A stretch of 34,409 nt of DNA, from assembly GCF_009812055.1 (NCBI RefSeq), contig NZ_WQNH01000048.1, forward strand, positions 1 to 34,409, in the 5' to 3' direction. Source of the stretch: Chelativorans xinjiangensis. Lineage in GTDB: Bacteria; Pseudomonadota; Alphaproteobacteria; Rhizobiales; Rhizobiaceae. A program made the position numbers and the translations under genes. Below are positions 15,750-25,337 of the stretch, one piece after another. A model generated the notes under the pieces. That model had not been told where the DNA came from and searched no databases. It was given only the letters and a program-made list of their open reading frames with translations. Each line of letters begins with the position of its first letter. Position 1 is the stretch's first letter.

Positions 15750-17308
15750 GCCTCCATCTTTGTCGCCGGTGCATGCCCGACGGCGGAGGCGGCGACGACG
15801 GCCTCCTCCGTCGCCTCTTCCCGCGCAAATTCGCCCGTCACACGCCCGTTGGACATGACGATAATGCGGTCAGAGAGCGACATCACCTCCTCAAGGTCGG
15901 ATGTCGCCATGAGGATGGCGATGCCTTCGGCCGCCAGCCTGCGCATCGTTCTGAACACCTCCGCCTTGGCGCCGACATCGATGCCGCGGCTCGGCTCGTC
16001 CATCAGGAGCACGTGCGGCCGCGTCATCAGTGCCTTTCCGATCACCACCTTTTGCTGATTACCGCCCGAGAGTGAACTTACCGGGTTCTCCGGGCTTGCG
16101 ATTTTGATAGCCAGATTGCTGACGAAGGACAGGACCGCATCGCGTTCCCGCTTCAGGTCGAGATGAAAGCCGTTCACGAACCCTCTCAGGCTGGAGAGGC
16201 TCATGTTCTCGCGGATGGCCATGATCTCGACAAGGCCCTCCGTCTTTCGGTCCTCCGGCACGAGCGCAATGCCACGCGCGATCCTCGACGCGACGCCGCC
16301 GCCGCCGCCGCCGCGGGAGAGCGGCTCTCCGTCCATGTAGAAGGTGCCTGTCATGGCCGCATGCTGGTTCATGACGCACTCGAAGAACTCGGAGCGGCCG
16401 GCGCCGAGAAGTCCGTAGATGCCGACAATCTCGCCGGCACGAAGCGACATCGACACATGGTCGAGGGCATAGCCGCCGCGCCTGCTCGGCAGGCAGATGT
16501 TCTCCGCCCGGAAGACCTCGTCTCCGATATCGTGTGGCTGCGTTTTGGAAAAATCGCGGGAAGCCGCCCCCGTCATGCTCCGCACGATCCAGGGGACATC
16601 GATCTCTGCCATTGGCCGGCTGCCGGTGACCCGGCCGTCACGCAGGACGGTGATATAGTCGCCGATGCGGGTGAGTTCCTCGAGTCGGTGCGAGATGTAG
16701 ACGACGGCCACTCCTTGCGCCTTCAGTTCAGCGATCACGCGGAAGAGGATCTCGACCTCCGCCGTACTCAACGCCGAGGTCGGCTCGTCCATGATCAGGA
16801 TGCGCGCATCCTGCGCCAGCGCCTTGGCGATCTCGACGATCTGCTGCTGACCGATCGGCAGGTCCGCCACCAGGGCGTCGGGGGAAATGTCGTGCTCCAG
16901 CCGGCCCATCAATACGCGCACCGCCTCCCTCTGGTCGCTGCTGCGGATGTCGGTGCCGAGGCGCGTCCTCTCCCGGGCGATGAAGATGTTGTCGGCCACC
17001 GAGAGATTGGGGAACAGGTTGAGCTCCTGGAACACGATGCCGATGCCATGGCGCGCGGCGTCCATCGTGTCGACGAAGACGACCGGCTCGCCGCCCAGCA
17101 GGATCGTGCCTTCGGTCGGCTGCTCCACACCGGCGATGATCTTCATGAGCGTCGACTTGCCGGCGCCGTTCTCGCCGACCAGCACATTGATTGCCCCGCG
17201 CAGCACGTCGAAGTCGACCGCGTCGAGCGCCCGCGTGCCGGGATAGACCTTGGTCGCCCCGCGAACGGAGAGCACGATGTCGTGCCGGTCGTCGCTAGCG
17301 GGTCTCAT
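15746..17308 (-). CDS. CUT2 sugar ABC transporter ATPase with two nucleotide-binding domains (RbsA-like)
   Basis: The 520-residue protein has two fused ABC ATPase domains. Domain 1 has Walker A GENGAGKST (about 45-53), a weak signature (LPIGQQQIVEIAKAL) and Walker B ILIMDEPTSALS. Domain 2 has the degenerate Walker A GLLGAGRSE usual for this family, a normal signature LSGGNQQK and VLLMDEPSRGID. It energises uptake by the RbsC-like permease. A run of six glycines (coded by a GCC-type triplet run at 16295-16313) lies in the loop of domain 2 just before GVASRIARGIALVPEDRKTEG. Its start overlaps the DUF2291 gene by 4 bp and its stop overlaps the permease gene by 4 bp. Confidence 0.92.
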   Translation of the reverse strand: MRPASDDRHDIVLSVRGATKVYPGTRALDAVDFDVLRGAINVLVGENGAGKSTLMKIIAGVEQPTEGTILLGGEPVVFVDTMDAARHGIGIVFQELNLFPNLSVADNIFIARERTRLGTDIRSSDQREAVRVLMGRLEHDISPDALVADLPIGQQQIVEIAKALAQDARILIMDEPTSALSTAEVEILFRVIAELKAQGVAVVYISHRLEELTRIGDYITVLRDGRVTGSRPMAEIDVPWIVRSMTGAASRDFSKTQPHDIGDEVFRAENICLPSRRGGYALDHVSMSLRAGEIVGIYGLLGAGRSEFFECVMNQHAAMTGTFYMDGEPLSRGGGGGGVASRIARGIALVPEDRKTEGLVEIMAIRENMSLSSLRGFVNGFHLDLKRERDAVLSFVSNLAIKIASPENPVSSLSGGNQQKVVIGKALMTRPHVLLMDEPSRGIDVGAKAEVFRTMRRLAAEGIAILMATSDLEEVMSLSDRIIVMSNGRVTGEFAREEATEEAVVAASAVGHAPATKMEA

Positions 17309-17961
17309 GGCGCAGGCCCAATTTCGACGGCTATGGGCGTAATGAGGATCTCGTCCGTCTGACCGCGCATGGTGAAGGCGCCCACACCGGACAACGTGCG
17401 CCCTTCGAGGGTCTCGCGCGGGAGCGCTTCCAGAGCCTCCGCATAGGCACGACTGTTGAGCGCGCGGGAGAAGCCCGCGAATTCGATCTGGTCAGCAAAG
17501 TCGGTGAAGCTGACGAAAGGCAGGGCATCACGCAGCGCGGTGCCACGGATCACCCGACCGAGCTGCACTGTCGCATCCGCCGTGCCGTCGCCATCGATAT
17601 CGATGGTGGCGGTCGCCGCCCGTGTCTCGGTGTTTGCCGCGACCACGCGGCCGCTGAAGCGGGTGGCGAAGGTCCAGGGTGTTCCTTCCCCGCCGGCCCG
17701 GTAGCCATACTCCAGGCCGGCCGCCTCGAGCCCGCTGCCGACGGCAGGAACGAGGATGGCGAGGTCCACCGCCCTTTCTTCGAAATGGGGTACCACCCGC
17801 GCGCGCCACATCTCGTCGACCAACGTGTCGAGCTTGGAGCCCTGTGCCGTCCCGCCGGTGCCGGTCTCCCCCTCGTTCTTCACGAGCTTGCAGCCGGCAA
17901 GGCTCGCGGCCACCAGCAGCGAGACCATGGTGAGAACGATGGTACGACCTGGCATCGGCAC
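17305..17961 (-). CDS. DUF2291 family lipoprotein
   Basis: A 218-residue predicted lipoprotein. Residues about 7-23 form a signal sequence ending in the lipobox LAGC, so Cys24 would be lipidated. The rest has the DUF2291 look: FSGRVVAANTETRAATATIDIDGDGTADATVQLG, then LPFVSFTDFADQIEFAGFSRALN. DUF2291 genes sit between the binding-protein and ATPase genes of CUT2 sugar operons in rhizobia, as here. Its function in transport is not established. An accessory role near the periplasmic receptor is a guess. It starts 94 bp after rbsB-like gene 18056, past a stem-loop, and overlaps the ATPase gene by 4 bp. Confidence 0.8.
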   Translation of the reverse strand: MPMPGRTIVLTMVSLLVAASLAGCKLVKNEGETGTGGTAQGSKLDTLVDEMWRARVVPHFEERAVDLAILVPAVGSGLEAAGLEYGYRAGGEGTPWTFATRFSGRVVAANTETRAATATIDIDGDGTADATVQLGRVIRGTALRDALPFVSFTDFADQIEFAGFSRALNSRAYAEALEALPRETLEGRTLSGVGAFTMRGQTDEILITPIAVEIGPAP

Positions 17962-18011
17962 CCTTTCACAAGTGCGGCCGGACCACTGCCCTGCCGGTGC
18001 TCTCGATCGAT

Positions 18012-18045
18012 GGGGACGAGGACCGCTTCATCGATCGGCGTCCCC
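18012..18045 (-). terminator. Intercistronic stem-loop after the CUT2 binding-protein gene
   Basis: GGGGACG (18012-18018) pairs with CGTCCCC (18039-18045), with an ATCGAT pair nested nearby. No T-run follows, so it is more likely an mRNA-stabilising or attenuating hairpin than a full terminator. It would keep binding-protein mRNA in excess over the membrane subunits. Confidence 0.4.
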
Positions 18046-18055
18046 GACGCCGTCC

Positions 18056-19015
<960 letters not shown>

Positions 19016-19062
19016 TCAGACGGTGTCGTGACGGTTTCTCCTCGTACCGTCGCCCTCCCGGG

Positions 19063-19887
19063 TCAGGTGATGCGCCTGATGCTCTCCACGATCTCCTCAG
19101 GTTCGAAGACCTTGATCCAGTCGTCGCGCATGAGGCGCGGCTTGCCGTTTTCGATGGCCTTGTTGCAGGCGTCCGAGAACTGGCCGTCCGTCTCCTCCAT
19201 GATGACCGAACCCAGCACATTCATGTGGCCAAGCAGGAAGTCGCGCGCGGCCTCGCGGTCGACGCCGCGGCGCACCACCTCCTCCATGGCCTCTTTCATC
19301 ACCACGAGTAGTGTGGCGCAGACCGTCTCCGAAAGCCCGGGCTCAAGCAGCGCCATCTGCTCGACGGTGGCGCGGTGCGAACGCAGGATCGGCTGGAAGA
19401 TCGTTTTGGCGATCTCCTCGCCGACGGCGAAATGCTCTTCCGGCCCCTGCATCAGCGCGGAGACGATCGCCTGGGCGGCCGCCACGCCACCGAAATAGTC
19501 CTTCTTGGCGGCCATATCGGTCTCGTCGTTGAAGATCGGCGGATGACAGGGATGGGTCACGAAATAGGTGATGTCCTCGCGCGGCGGGAGGTGGCCCGCG
19601 AAGGGCGCGGCGGCATCGAGGATGATGACGACGGTGCCGCTGTCGAGCTTCTCGACGATCTGCCGGCTGACTGCGCGGATGGCGGTGTCCGGCACCGCGA
19701 GGATTACGGCACCGGCTCCGGAAAGCGCCTCATCGAGAGGCATGCAGTCGAAGCCCGTCGCCTCCTTCAGCCGGGCCTGGCCGGCTTCGGAGACCTCGAC
19801 CGGGGCGACGGCAAAGCGCGAGCCCTTCAGGTTGGTGGCAAGCCGAACGCCCATTTTCCCGCCAGCGCCAATGAGTGCGATCTTCAT
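19063..19887 (-). CDS. apnO: D-apionate oxidoisomerase
   Basis: The 274-residue protein opens with the NAD(P) Rossmann motif KIALIGAGGKMGVRLA and continues with ILAVPDTAIRAV. A middle part THPCHPPIFNDETD and a helical C-terminal half (EQMALLEPGLSETVCATLLVVMKEAMEE) are what I associate with ApnO, which oxidises D-apionate and moves the carbon skeleton to give 3-oxo-isoapionate. I set the start at 19887, after GGAGG. The upstream frame to 19935 adds 16 unlikely residues. It leads the operon with the CUT2 transporter and is divergent from oiaX-oiaK, with an inverted repeat between them. The assignment relies on remembered family features plus the surrounding pathway genes. Confidence 0.85.
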   Translation of the reverse strand: MKIALIGAGGKMGVRLATNLKGSRFAVAPVEVSEAGQARLKEATGFDCMPLDEALSGAGAVILAVPDTAIRAVSRQIVEKLDSGTVVIILDAAAPFAGHLPPREDITYFVTHPCHPPIFNDETDMAAKKDYFGGVAAAQAIVSALMQGPEEHFAVGEEIAKTIFQPILRSHRATVEQMALLEPGLSETVCATLLVVMKEAMEEVVRRGVDREAARDFLLGHMNVLGSVIMEETDGQFSDACNKAIENGKPRLMRDDWIKVFEPEEIVESIRRIT

Positions 19888-19911
19888 GCAGTGATCCTCC
19901 CATCGCCGAAG

Positions 19912-19940
19912 AATGTTGCAGGTCATTATCATCATGTCAA
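19912..19940 (-). promoter_or_regulatory. Predicted promoter of the apnO-transporter operon
   Basis: On the minus strand TTGACA (19940-19935) lies 17 bp from AACATT (19917-19912). The -35 is a perfect consensus and the -10 is weak. The -35 overlaps the inverted repeat at 19937-19957, so a bound regulator would block RNA polymerase. The leader before the apnO ATG would be only about 20 nt. Confidence 0.5.
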
Positions 19941-19957
19941 CTGGTATAAACAGTTGA
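19937..19957. promoter_or_regulatory. Operator candidate 1 (GntR/FCD type) between apnO and oiaX
   Basis: TCAACTG-N7-CAGTTGA is a perfect 7-bp inverted repeat whose left half continues as ACTGGTAT. The same TCAACTGGTAT word stands before the CUT1 operon (32609 region), and ACTGGTAT stands before gntR. TGGTAT half-sites are typical of FadR-subfamily GntR proteins such as UxuR. It sits between two divergent operons of the pathway. Confidence 0.65.
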
Positions 19958-20027
19958 TCAGCATATCAAGCTGCGTTAGCTTCGGGTGACCGTGGCGGCA
20001 TGGAGCCGCGCGGAGGGAGATGGATCA

Positions 20028-21287
20028 GTGACGGAGCGCCTTTACGCGGAGTACGAGCTCGAAAGTCCGCTGCCGCTGGAGAAAGCGGCGGCCGTGATCG
20101 CGGGGGAGCAGTCCTCCGGTACCTTCGTGAAGCTGCCCGGCGAGACGGAGGGGCTGCTCGCCGCTTCAGGCGCGCGCATCGAGCACATAGAGGAGACCGG
20201 CGCCAGCTCCGCCCCGTCCCTGCCCTGCAGGATACGTAGCGAACGCTACGCGCGCGGGCGCATCCGCATCTCCTGGCCACTGTCGAATATGGGGCCGTCG
20301 CTCACCAACACGCTCGCAACGGTCGCGGGCAATCTCTTCGAGCTGGCCGAGGTCTCGGCCCTGCGGCTCCTGGACATCGAGTTCCCGGGCGCTTTCCGGC
20401 ACGCCTGTCCGGGGCCGGCCTTCGGGACAGAGGGCACGCGCCGCCTCGCCGGCGTTGAGCACGGACCGCTGATCGGGACAATCGTGAAGCCCAGCGTCGG
20501 GCTCTCCCCCGCCGAGACCGCGGAGCTGGCGCTCAAGCTCGCCGAGGGCGGCATCGACTTCATCAAGGACGACGAGCTTCAGGCCAACGGCCCGCACTGC
20601 CCGCTTTCCGAACGCGTGAAGCACGTCATGGCGGCGCTCAACCGCCAGGCCGACAAGACCGGAAAGAAGGTCATGTACGCCTTCAACATCACGAGCGACG
20701 AGATCGACGAGATGAAGCGCAATGCCGATCTCGTGCTTGCCCATGGCGGCACCTGCCTGATGGTCAGCATCCATTCTGTCGGGCTTGCGGGGCTCACCGC
20801 GGTGCGCCGCCATGCGCAATTGCCGTTGCATTGCCACCGCAACGGGTGGGGCCTGTTCTCGCGCTCGCCCGACATCGGCATCAGCTACCGTGCTTGGCAG
20901 AAATTCTGGCGACTGGCCGGCGCCGACCACCTGCACGTCAACGGGCTTTCCAACAAGTTCAGCGAGCCGGACGACTCCGTCATCGATTCCGCAGATGCCG
21001 TCGCCGAACCGCTCTTCGACGAAGCCTCCTATGCGGCCATGCCCGTCTTCTCCTCGGGGCAGACCGCGGCGCAGGCGGGCGCCACCTACCAGGCCCTCGG
21101 CACCACCGATCTCATCTACTGCGCCGGCGGCGGCATCATGGGCCATCCCAGCGGTGTGGCCGACGGCGTGGCGAGCCTGCGCCAGGCATGGGAGGCCGCA
21201 CTTGCCGGCGCGAGCCTCGGCGACTACGCCAAGGACCACCCGCCGCTCGCGGCCGCCCTCGAAGCCTTCGGAGCACGGATGAAGTGA
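20028..21287 (+). CDS. oiaX: RuBisCO-like protein, 3-oxo-isoapionate-4-phosphate transcarboxylase/hydrolase
   Basis: A 419-residue form IV RuBisCO homologue. RuBisCO landmarks are present: GEQSSGTF (E27, T32), N102, K154 (GTIVKP), K180-D181-D182-E183 (FIKDDE), H270-R271, K310 and S342-S343, with Ser156 at the RuBisCO K177 position. In the apionate pathway, OiaX converts 3-oxo-isoapionate 4-phosphate to 3-phosphoglycerate and glycolate, while the related OiaC only decarboxylates it. I favour OiaX because no erythrulose-phosphate isomerase gene is in the cluster to use the OiaC product. The two cannot be told apart by eye. I chose the GTG at 20028 after GGAGGGAGA, which aligns with the start of the other RLP. 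A GTG at 19986 is also possible. It overlaps oiaK by 4 bp. Confidence 0.8.
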   Translation: MTERLYAEYELESPLPLEKAAAVIAGEQSSGTFVKLPGETEGLLAASGARIEHIEETGASSAPSLPCRIRSERYARGRIRISWPLSNMGPSLTNTLATVAGNLFELAEVSALRLLDIEFPGAFRHACPGPAFGTEGTRRLAGVEHGPLIGTIVKPSVGLSPAETAELALKLAEGGIDFIKDDELQANGPHCPLSERVKHVMAALNRQADKTGKKVMYAFNITSDEIDEMKRNADLVLAHGGTCLMVSIHSVGLAGLTAVRRHAQLPLHCHRNGWGLFSRSPDIGISYRAWQKFWRLAGADHLHVNGLSNKFSEPDDSVIDSADAVAEPLFDEASYAAMPVFSSGQTAAQAGATYQALGTTDLIYCAGGGIMGHPSGVADGVASLRQAWEAALAGASLGDYAKDHPPLAAALEAFGARMK

Positions 21288-22612
21288 CCGGCGACCTGCT
21301 CATCGCCTATTACGGCGACGACTTCACCGGCTCGACCGACGTGCTGGAGGCCCTCGCGGGAAACGGCATCGAAACCGTGCTGTTCACCGCCATTCCCGAT
21401 CAGGATCAACGCGACCGCTTTTCCCATTGCCGCGCCATCGGCCTTGCCGGCACGAGCCGCAGCCGGCCGCCGGAATGGATGGACCGCGAACTGCCCGTCG
21501 TCTTCGAGTGGCTCCGCTCGCTTCAGGCGCCCATCGTCCACTACAAGGTCTGCTCCACCTTTGACAGCGCGCCGCACAGGGGCTCCATCGGCCGGGCCAT
21601 CGAGATCGGCCTTGAGCGCTTGGGGCAGGACATCGCCCCGATCGTGGTCGGCGCGCCGGAGCTCGGCCGCTACACCGTCTTCGGGCATCTGTTCGCCGCC
21701 TTCGACGGCACCGTCTACCGTATCGATCGCCACCCGGTGATGAGCCGCCATCCGGCAACGCCAATGACCGAGGCCGACCTTCTCCTGCACCTCGCCCTGC
21801 AAACCGACCTGCCCATGGGTCGTATCGATCTGGCCGACCAACTGGCCGGGCGGGAGAAGGAGGTCTTCGAGACGTTCCGCGCGGCCGGCAAGCGAGCAGT
21901 TCTTATAGATGTCTGCGACCCTGCTTCGCAGGCGCACGCGGGCAAGGTTCTGGCTGAAACGCTCAGCCCCGCACGATCGCTCGTCTTCGGCTCTTCGGGC
22001 GTGGAATATGCGCTCCTGCCCGTCTGGCGCGCGAAGGGCCTCGTGACGGCACCGCTGCCCGCCCCTCCCCTCGAGCCCGTCGAACGGATGGCAGTGGTTT
22101 CGGGAAGCTGCTCGGCCGTGACCGAAGGGCAGATCCACACTGCACTGGCGCAGGGATTCACCGGCATCCGGCTCGACTATGCCGCGCTCGCCACCGACCG
22201 GGGCGCAGAAGCCGCCTTCGAGCGCACGCTTGAGGAAGGCCGCAGCGTGCTTGCCGCCGGCGGCAGCCCCATTCTCTACACTGCGCTCGGCCCGGCGGAC
22301 ATAGAAGCAGCGGACGCAGGCGCCGACGACCGTCTCGGCCGCGTGCTCGGCCGCCTCCTCAGCCGGCTGGCCGAGGAGGCCTCGCTTTCGCGGTTGGTTG
22401 TGGCCGGCGGCGACACGTCCAGCCATGCGCTGGAGGAACTGGATATCTATGCGCTCACATTACGCCATCCGATGCCCCAGTCGCCAGGCTCTCCAGTCTG
22501 CCTCGGCCACCGCGGCGTACGGGAGTCTGCTCCGGTGGAAATCGTGCTGAAGGGCGGACAGATCGGCAAGGCGGACTATTTCGTTCGGCTGCGCGACGGC
22601 GACCTCCAATGA
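21284..22612 (+). CDS. oiaK: 3-oxo-isoapionate kinase (DUF1537 family)
   Basis: The 442-residue kinase starts with GTG overlapping the oiaX stop (GTGA, 21284-21287). A longer open frame upstream is the shadow of oiaX. The N-terminal domain starts LLIAYYGDDFTGSTDVLEAL. The central IVHYKVCSTFDSAP and YRIDRHPVMSRHPATP match the module A kinase. The C-terminal ATP-binding domain has VVAGGDTSSHALEEL and LKGGQIGKADYF. In D-apiose degradation OiaK phosphorylates 3-oxo-isoapionate at O4, giving the substrate of OiaX. Co-translation with oiaX and the nearby apnO, apnL and apsD support that role over the threonate or erythronate kinases of the same family. It is followed after 76 bp by gntR, which has its own operator-like site. 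Confidence 0.85.
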   Translation: MTGDLLIAYYGDDFTGSTDVLEALAGNGIETVLFTAIPDQDQRDRFSHCRAIGLAGTSRSRPPEWMDRELPVVFEWLRSLQAPIVHYKVCSTFDSAPHRGSIGRAIEIGLERLGQDIAPIVVGAPELGRYTVFGHLFAAFDGTVYRIDRHPVMSRHPATPMTEADLLLHLALQTDLPMGRIDLADQLAGREKEVFETFRAAGKRAVLIDVCDPASQAHAGKVLAETLSPARSLVFGSSGVEYALLPVWRAKGLVTAPLPAPPLEPVERMAVVSGSCSAVTEGQIHTALAQGFTGIRLDYAALATDRGAEAAFERTLEEGRSVLAAGGSPILYTALGPADIEAADAGADDRLGRVLGRLLSRLAEEASLSRLVVAGGDTSSHALEELDIYALTLRHPMPQSPGSPVCLGHRGVRESAPVEIVLKGGQIGKADYFVRLRDGDLQ

Positions 22613-22635
22613 GCAGGCTTCATTCCTTCCCCGGC

Positions 22636-22650
22636 ACTGGTATTATGAGC
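22636..22650. promoter_or_regulatory. Operator candidate 3 upstream of gntR
   Basis: ACTGGTATTATGAGC begins with the ACTGGTAT half-site seen at 19940 and 32609. It lies between oiaK and gntR, 38 bp before the gntR ATG, which would allow autoregulation. The second half-site is poor. Confidence 0.5.
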
Positions 22651-22688
22651 GCACAGGTCGACAAGCTGATTCCGGAGGCGACCCTGAG

Positions 22689-23402
22689 ATGAACCTTTCC
22701 GAACCGATCGTCCGCCGCAGGATTTCCGATGAGGTGTTCCTGCGCCTGAAGCATCTCATCGTCACCGGAGAGCTGAAGCCGGGCGACGAGATGCCCTCCG
22801 AGCGCGAGCTGATGGAGCGCTTCGGCGTCGGCCGGCCGGCGATCCGCGAGGCCATGCAGGCGCTCAGCAATGTCGGCCTCATCTCGATCTCGCATGGCGA
22901 GCGCGCCAAGGTGCTACAGCTCACCGCAAAATCAGTCATCCGCCAGGTAGACGTCGCGGCGAAGATCATGCTTTCGACCTCCAAGGACTCCCTGGAGCAC
23001 TTGAAGAGCGCCCGCATCTTCTTCGAGCGCGGCATGGTGCGCGAGGCCGCGGAAAAGGCAACAGACGAGGACCTAGAGCAACTGCGCGCGCTGCTGATGG
23101 AGCAGCGCGGCTTCCTCGGCGATGCGGAAGCCTTCATTACCGCCGACATGAAGCTGCACACCTGCATCGCCGCCATCTCCGGCAATCCGATCTATGTCGC
23201 CGTGAGCGAGGCCATGCTCGGCTGGCTCAAGGAATACCACACAGAGCTTTTGATCTGGACGGGCAAGGAAAAATACACGCTCGCCGAGCACAAGGAGATC
23301 ATCGACTGCATCGCCCGGCACGACCCGGTTGCAGCCGAGAAGGCCATGGTGAAGCACCTGGAGCGTTCGCGCGCGCTCTACGCGCTGAATCCGAGCGGGT
23401 GA
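22689..23402 (+). CDS. GntR-family regulator, FadR/NanR-like (FCD effector domain)
   Basis: A 237-residue regulator. The N-terminal winged helix (about 8-75) has the GntR pattern VFLRLKHLIVTGELKPGDEMPSERELMERFGVGRPAIREAMQAL, with PSERELMERFGVGR as the recognition region. The C-terminal half is an all-helical FCD-type ligand domain. Its metal-binding candidates include D151 and H155 (ADMKLHTCIAAISGNP) and later histidines around AEHKEIIDCI and VKHLERSR. FCD regulators often respond to sugar acids, so D-apionate, 3-oxo-isoapionate or their phosphates are natural inducers here. It follows oiaX-oiaK on the same strand and is convergent with apnL (12-bp gap). Three sites sharing ACTGGTAT in this window are its likely targets. 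Confidence 0.85.
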   Translation: MNLSEPIVRRRISDEVFLRLKHLIVTGELKPGDEMPSERELMERFGVGRPAIREAMQALSNVGLISISHGERAKVLQLTAKSVIRQVDVAAKIMLSTSKDSLEHLKSARIFFERGMVREAAEKATDEDLEQLRALLMEQRGFLGDAEAFITADMKLHTCIAAISGNPIYVAVSEAMLGWLKEYHTELLIWTGKEKYTLAEHKEIIDCIARHDPVAAEKAMVKHLERSRALYALNPSG

Positions 23403-23414
23403 TAGCGTTCGGCG

Positions 23415-25337
23415 TCATTCAATGCGCGCGACCGCGTAAGGCCGGAGGCGAACCTGGTGTGAGGCCGGCAGCGCCGTAGCCGTCTCTTCCCAAGAGCCGG
23501 CCAGCGTCTCCTGATCAAGGACGGCAACTTTGCATCCCGCATCGAGATCGAGCGCCGACAGATCGACCGCGACCTCCGCCGGTGTAAGATTTGCCATCCA
23601 CACCGTCAGCTTGCCCGCCGAGGAGCATCCCGCAAGAGCCGCCACGCGATCGTCGGCTGTCGTGCTTACCGCGACATGCGTCAATCCCGCCATGCGTGCG
23701 AGCCCAGCCACCGCATGGAAGATCGGCCGGGGCTCGCCCGCCGGCGCCGGCTCCCCATCGCCGGCCAGCACGCCGAAGGGGCCAACGAACCCGCTCGGCG
23801 TGAGCTGCTCGAGCCTGGCCCCCACTACACGCGCCGCATAGCCGATCGTCCAGGCCGCGCCGAAGAGGCCGTCATGGCGCGGGTCGCGATTGGCCATCGC
23901 AATCCTCTGCCGGCGCGGGTTGTCCTTCGTCGTGCTGCCATAGGGGTTCTGGCGCATGGCGATGGTGGACGGCCCGATGCGGTAAGGTGTGCCGCCGAAG
24001 ATCGCGCGCGCCGAGGCGGTGATGAAAGGCAGGGCCTCCAGCGTTTGCATCACGCTCAAATCGTCGGCCGCATGCACGATCGGGCACGTGCAGTGGGTGA
24101 TGAAATCGATGAGATCGGCCGGCGCCCGCTTGCGGTTCAGTTCGGTGAAGTAGCTGAGCATGCCGCCGCCGAGACGGATATCCGGAAAGGCGCACCGCGC
24201 CGCTGCATAGACCTCCTCGAGCGGCGGGCAGTCCGGCCAGGCGCTGCCGGGTGGCGTCGATTGCCGGTCGACCGAGGGTGACACCGCGACGGCATCGAGC
24301 CGTAGCCCCGCGCGCCGCACCATTTCCGTCACCCCGGAAAGCTCCGCGTCGAGGTCGCCCTCGCAGGTCAGCACGCATTCGAGCGTGGTCCGCGCGGGAT
24401 AGCCGGATGCGAGCGCGGCGAACCGCTCGAGTTCTTCAAGTCCGTGGCCCGACGTGAGATCGAAGTGGAACAGCAACCCCTGAGGCCCGAGGCGCTTCAG
24501 CTCCTCCAGGCTGAGAAGCGCCGGTTCGACATCCTGCGGATAGACCACGACGGCGATTTCGGGCAGGGCCGGCCCTTCCCCACCTGCTTCCAAACGCACA
24601 GGATGCTCCCGCCCGGTGGAGGCCTCGGGCGAGGCCGTGCCGCGAATGGCAAGGCTCACCGCCTGCCGCATCTCTTCGCCCGATGCCAAGACATAGGGCC
24701 AAGGTTTCTCAAGCGGGTGCACATAGGTCTTGTAGGAGGCATCGGACCAGTTGCGCTGGTCCTCCATCTCGAAGGTATCCCCCTCCATCCGGCATTCGGC
24801 GAAGAGGCCAGGGCGGACCTCATGCGTGATGGCGCGCATGTCCTTGAAGGGCTGCCAGGGATCGATCAGTTCGGGGAGCTTCGTCTCCGCGACGCTGCCG
24901 TCCACATGCTCCACCGTGACAGGCCGGCCGGCGAGCCCGACGATGGGGTGCAGGATGCAGAAGCCACAGCGGTTGGTCTCGAAATCGCCTTCCGGCCAGG
25001 CCGTGACATCGAAGACCAGCGTCCCGTCCGACCGGCCGGTGATCACGGCGTCGAAGCGCAAGGTGCTTTCGCTTGGGCCCCCGCACGCCGCCGAATAGCG
25101 TACCTCGAACCGCCTTTCCCCCTCCTCCACGGACAAGCCGGAAAGCTGAGGCTCGTAGGTGCCCCAGTCGCGGTCGCGCACCACATAGGCGATGGCGCGC
25201 AGCACCTCGCTTTCCCCGAAGCGGATCGTTCGCAGATTGCCGTTGACGAGATCGGCCGCAAGCGGCCCGGCGCGAAGGCGCACGGGCCCGGCTTCCGCCT
25301 CGTGCGTGCCGTAGAGAAGAAAGGTCTCAGCCGTCAT
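23415..25337 (-). CDS. apnL: D-apionolactonase
   Basis: A 640-residue protein without signal peptide, matching what I recall of D-apionate lactonase (ApnL), which hydrolyses D-apiono-1,4-lactone to D-apionate in the cytoplasm. The N-terminal third is beta-rich (about 1-210; TNRCGFCILHP and GDTFEMEDQRNWSDASYKTY are family-like motifs). The middle has barrel-like features (LLFHFDLTSGHGLEELERF, ADLIDFITHCTCPIVHAADD), and a beta-rich C-terminal region ends in DQETLAGSWEE. It starts inside the apsD stop (ATGA, 4 bp), so dehydrogenase and lactonase are translationally coupled, as expected for successive steps. It is the last gene of the CUT1/apioside operon and converges with gntR. Confidence 0.8.
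   Translation of the reverse strand: MTAETFLLYGTHEAEAGPVRLRAGPLAADLVNGNLRTIRFGESEVLRAIAYVVRDRDWGTYEPQLSGLSVEEGERRFEVRYSAACGGPSESTLRFDAVITGRSDGTLVFDVTAWPEGDFETNRCGFCILHPIVGLAGRPVTVEHVDGSVAETKLPELIDPWQPFKDMRAITHEVRPGLFAECRMEGDTFEMEDQRNWSDASYKTYVHPLEKPWPYVLASGEEMRQAVSLAIRGTASPEASTGREHPVRLEAGGEGPALPEIAVVVYPQDVEPALLSLEELKRLGPQGLLFHFDLTSGHGLEELERFAALASGYPARTTLECVLTCEGDLDAELSGVTEMVRRAGLRLDAVAVSPSVDRQSTPPGSAWPDCPPLEEVYAAARCAFPDIRLGGGMLSYFTELNRKRAPADLIDFITHCTCPIVHAADDLSVMQTLEALPFITASARAIFGGTPYRIGPSTIAMRQNPYGSTTKDNPRRQRIAMANRDPRHDGLFGAAWTIGYAARVVGARLEQLTPSGFVGPFGVLAGDGEPAPAGEPRPIFHAVAGLARMAGLTHVAVSTTADDRVAALAGCSSAGKLTVWMANLTPAEVAVDLSALDLDAGCKVAVLDQETLAGSWEETATALPASHQVRLRPYAVARIE

Noticed and set aside
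16163-17362. A 399-codon plus-strand frame across the CUT2 ATPase
   Set aside because: It lies antisense to strong Walker and signature motifs. It is composition-driven only.
20831-21283. Upstream extension of oiaK in its own frame inside oiaX
   Set aside because: The Arg/Pro-rich translation is an out-of-frame reading of oiaX. GTG at 21284 with the 4-bp overlap is the sensible start.
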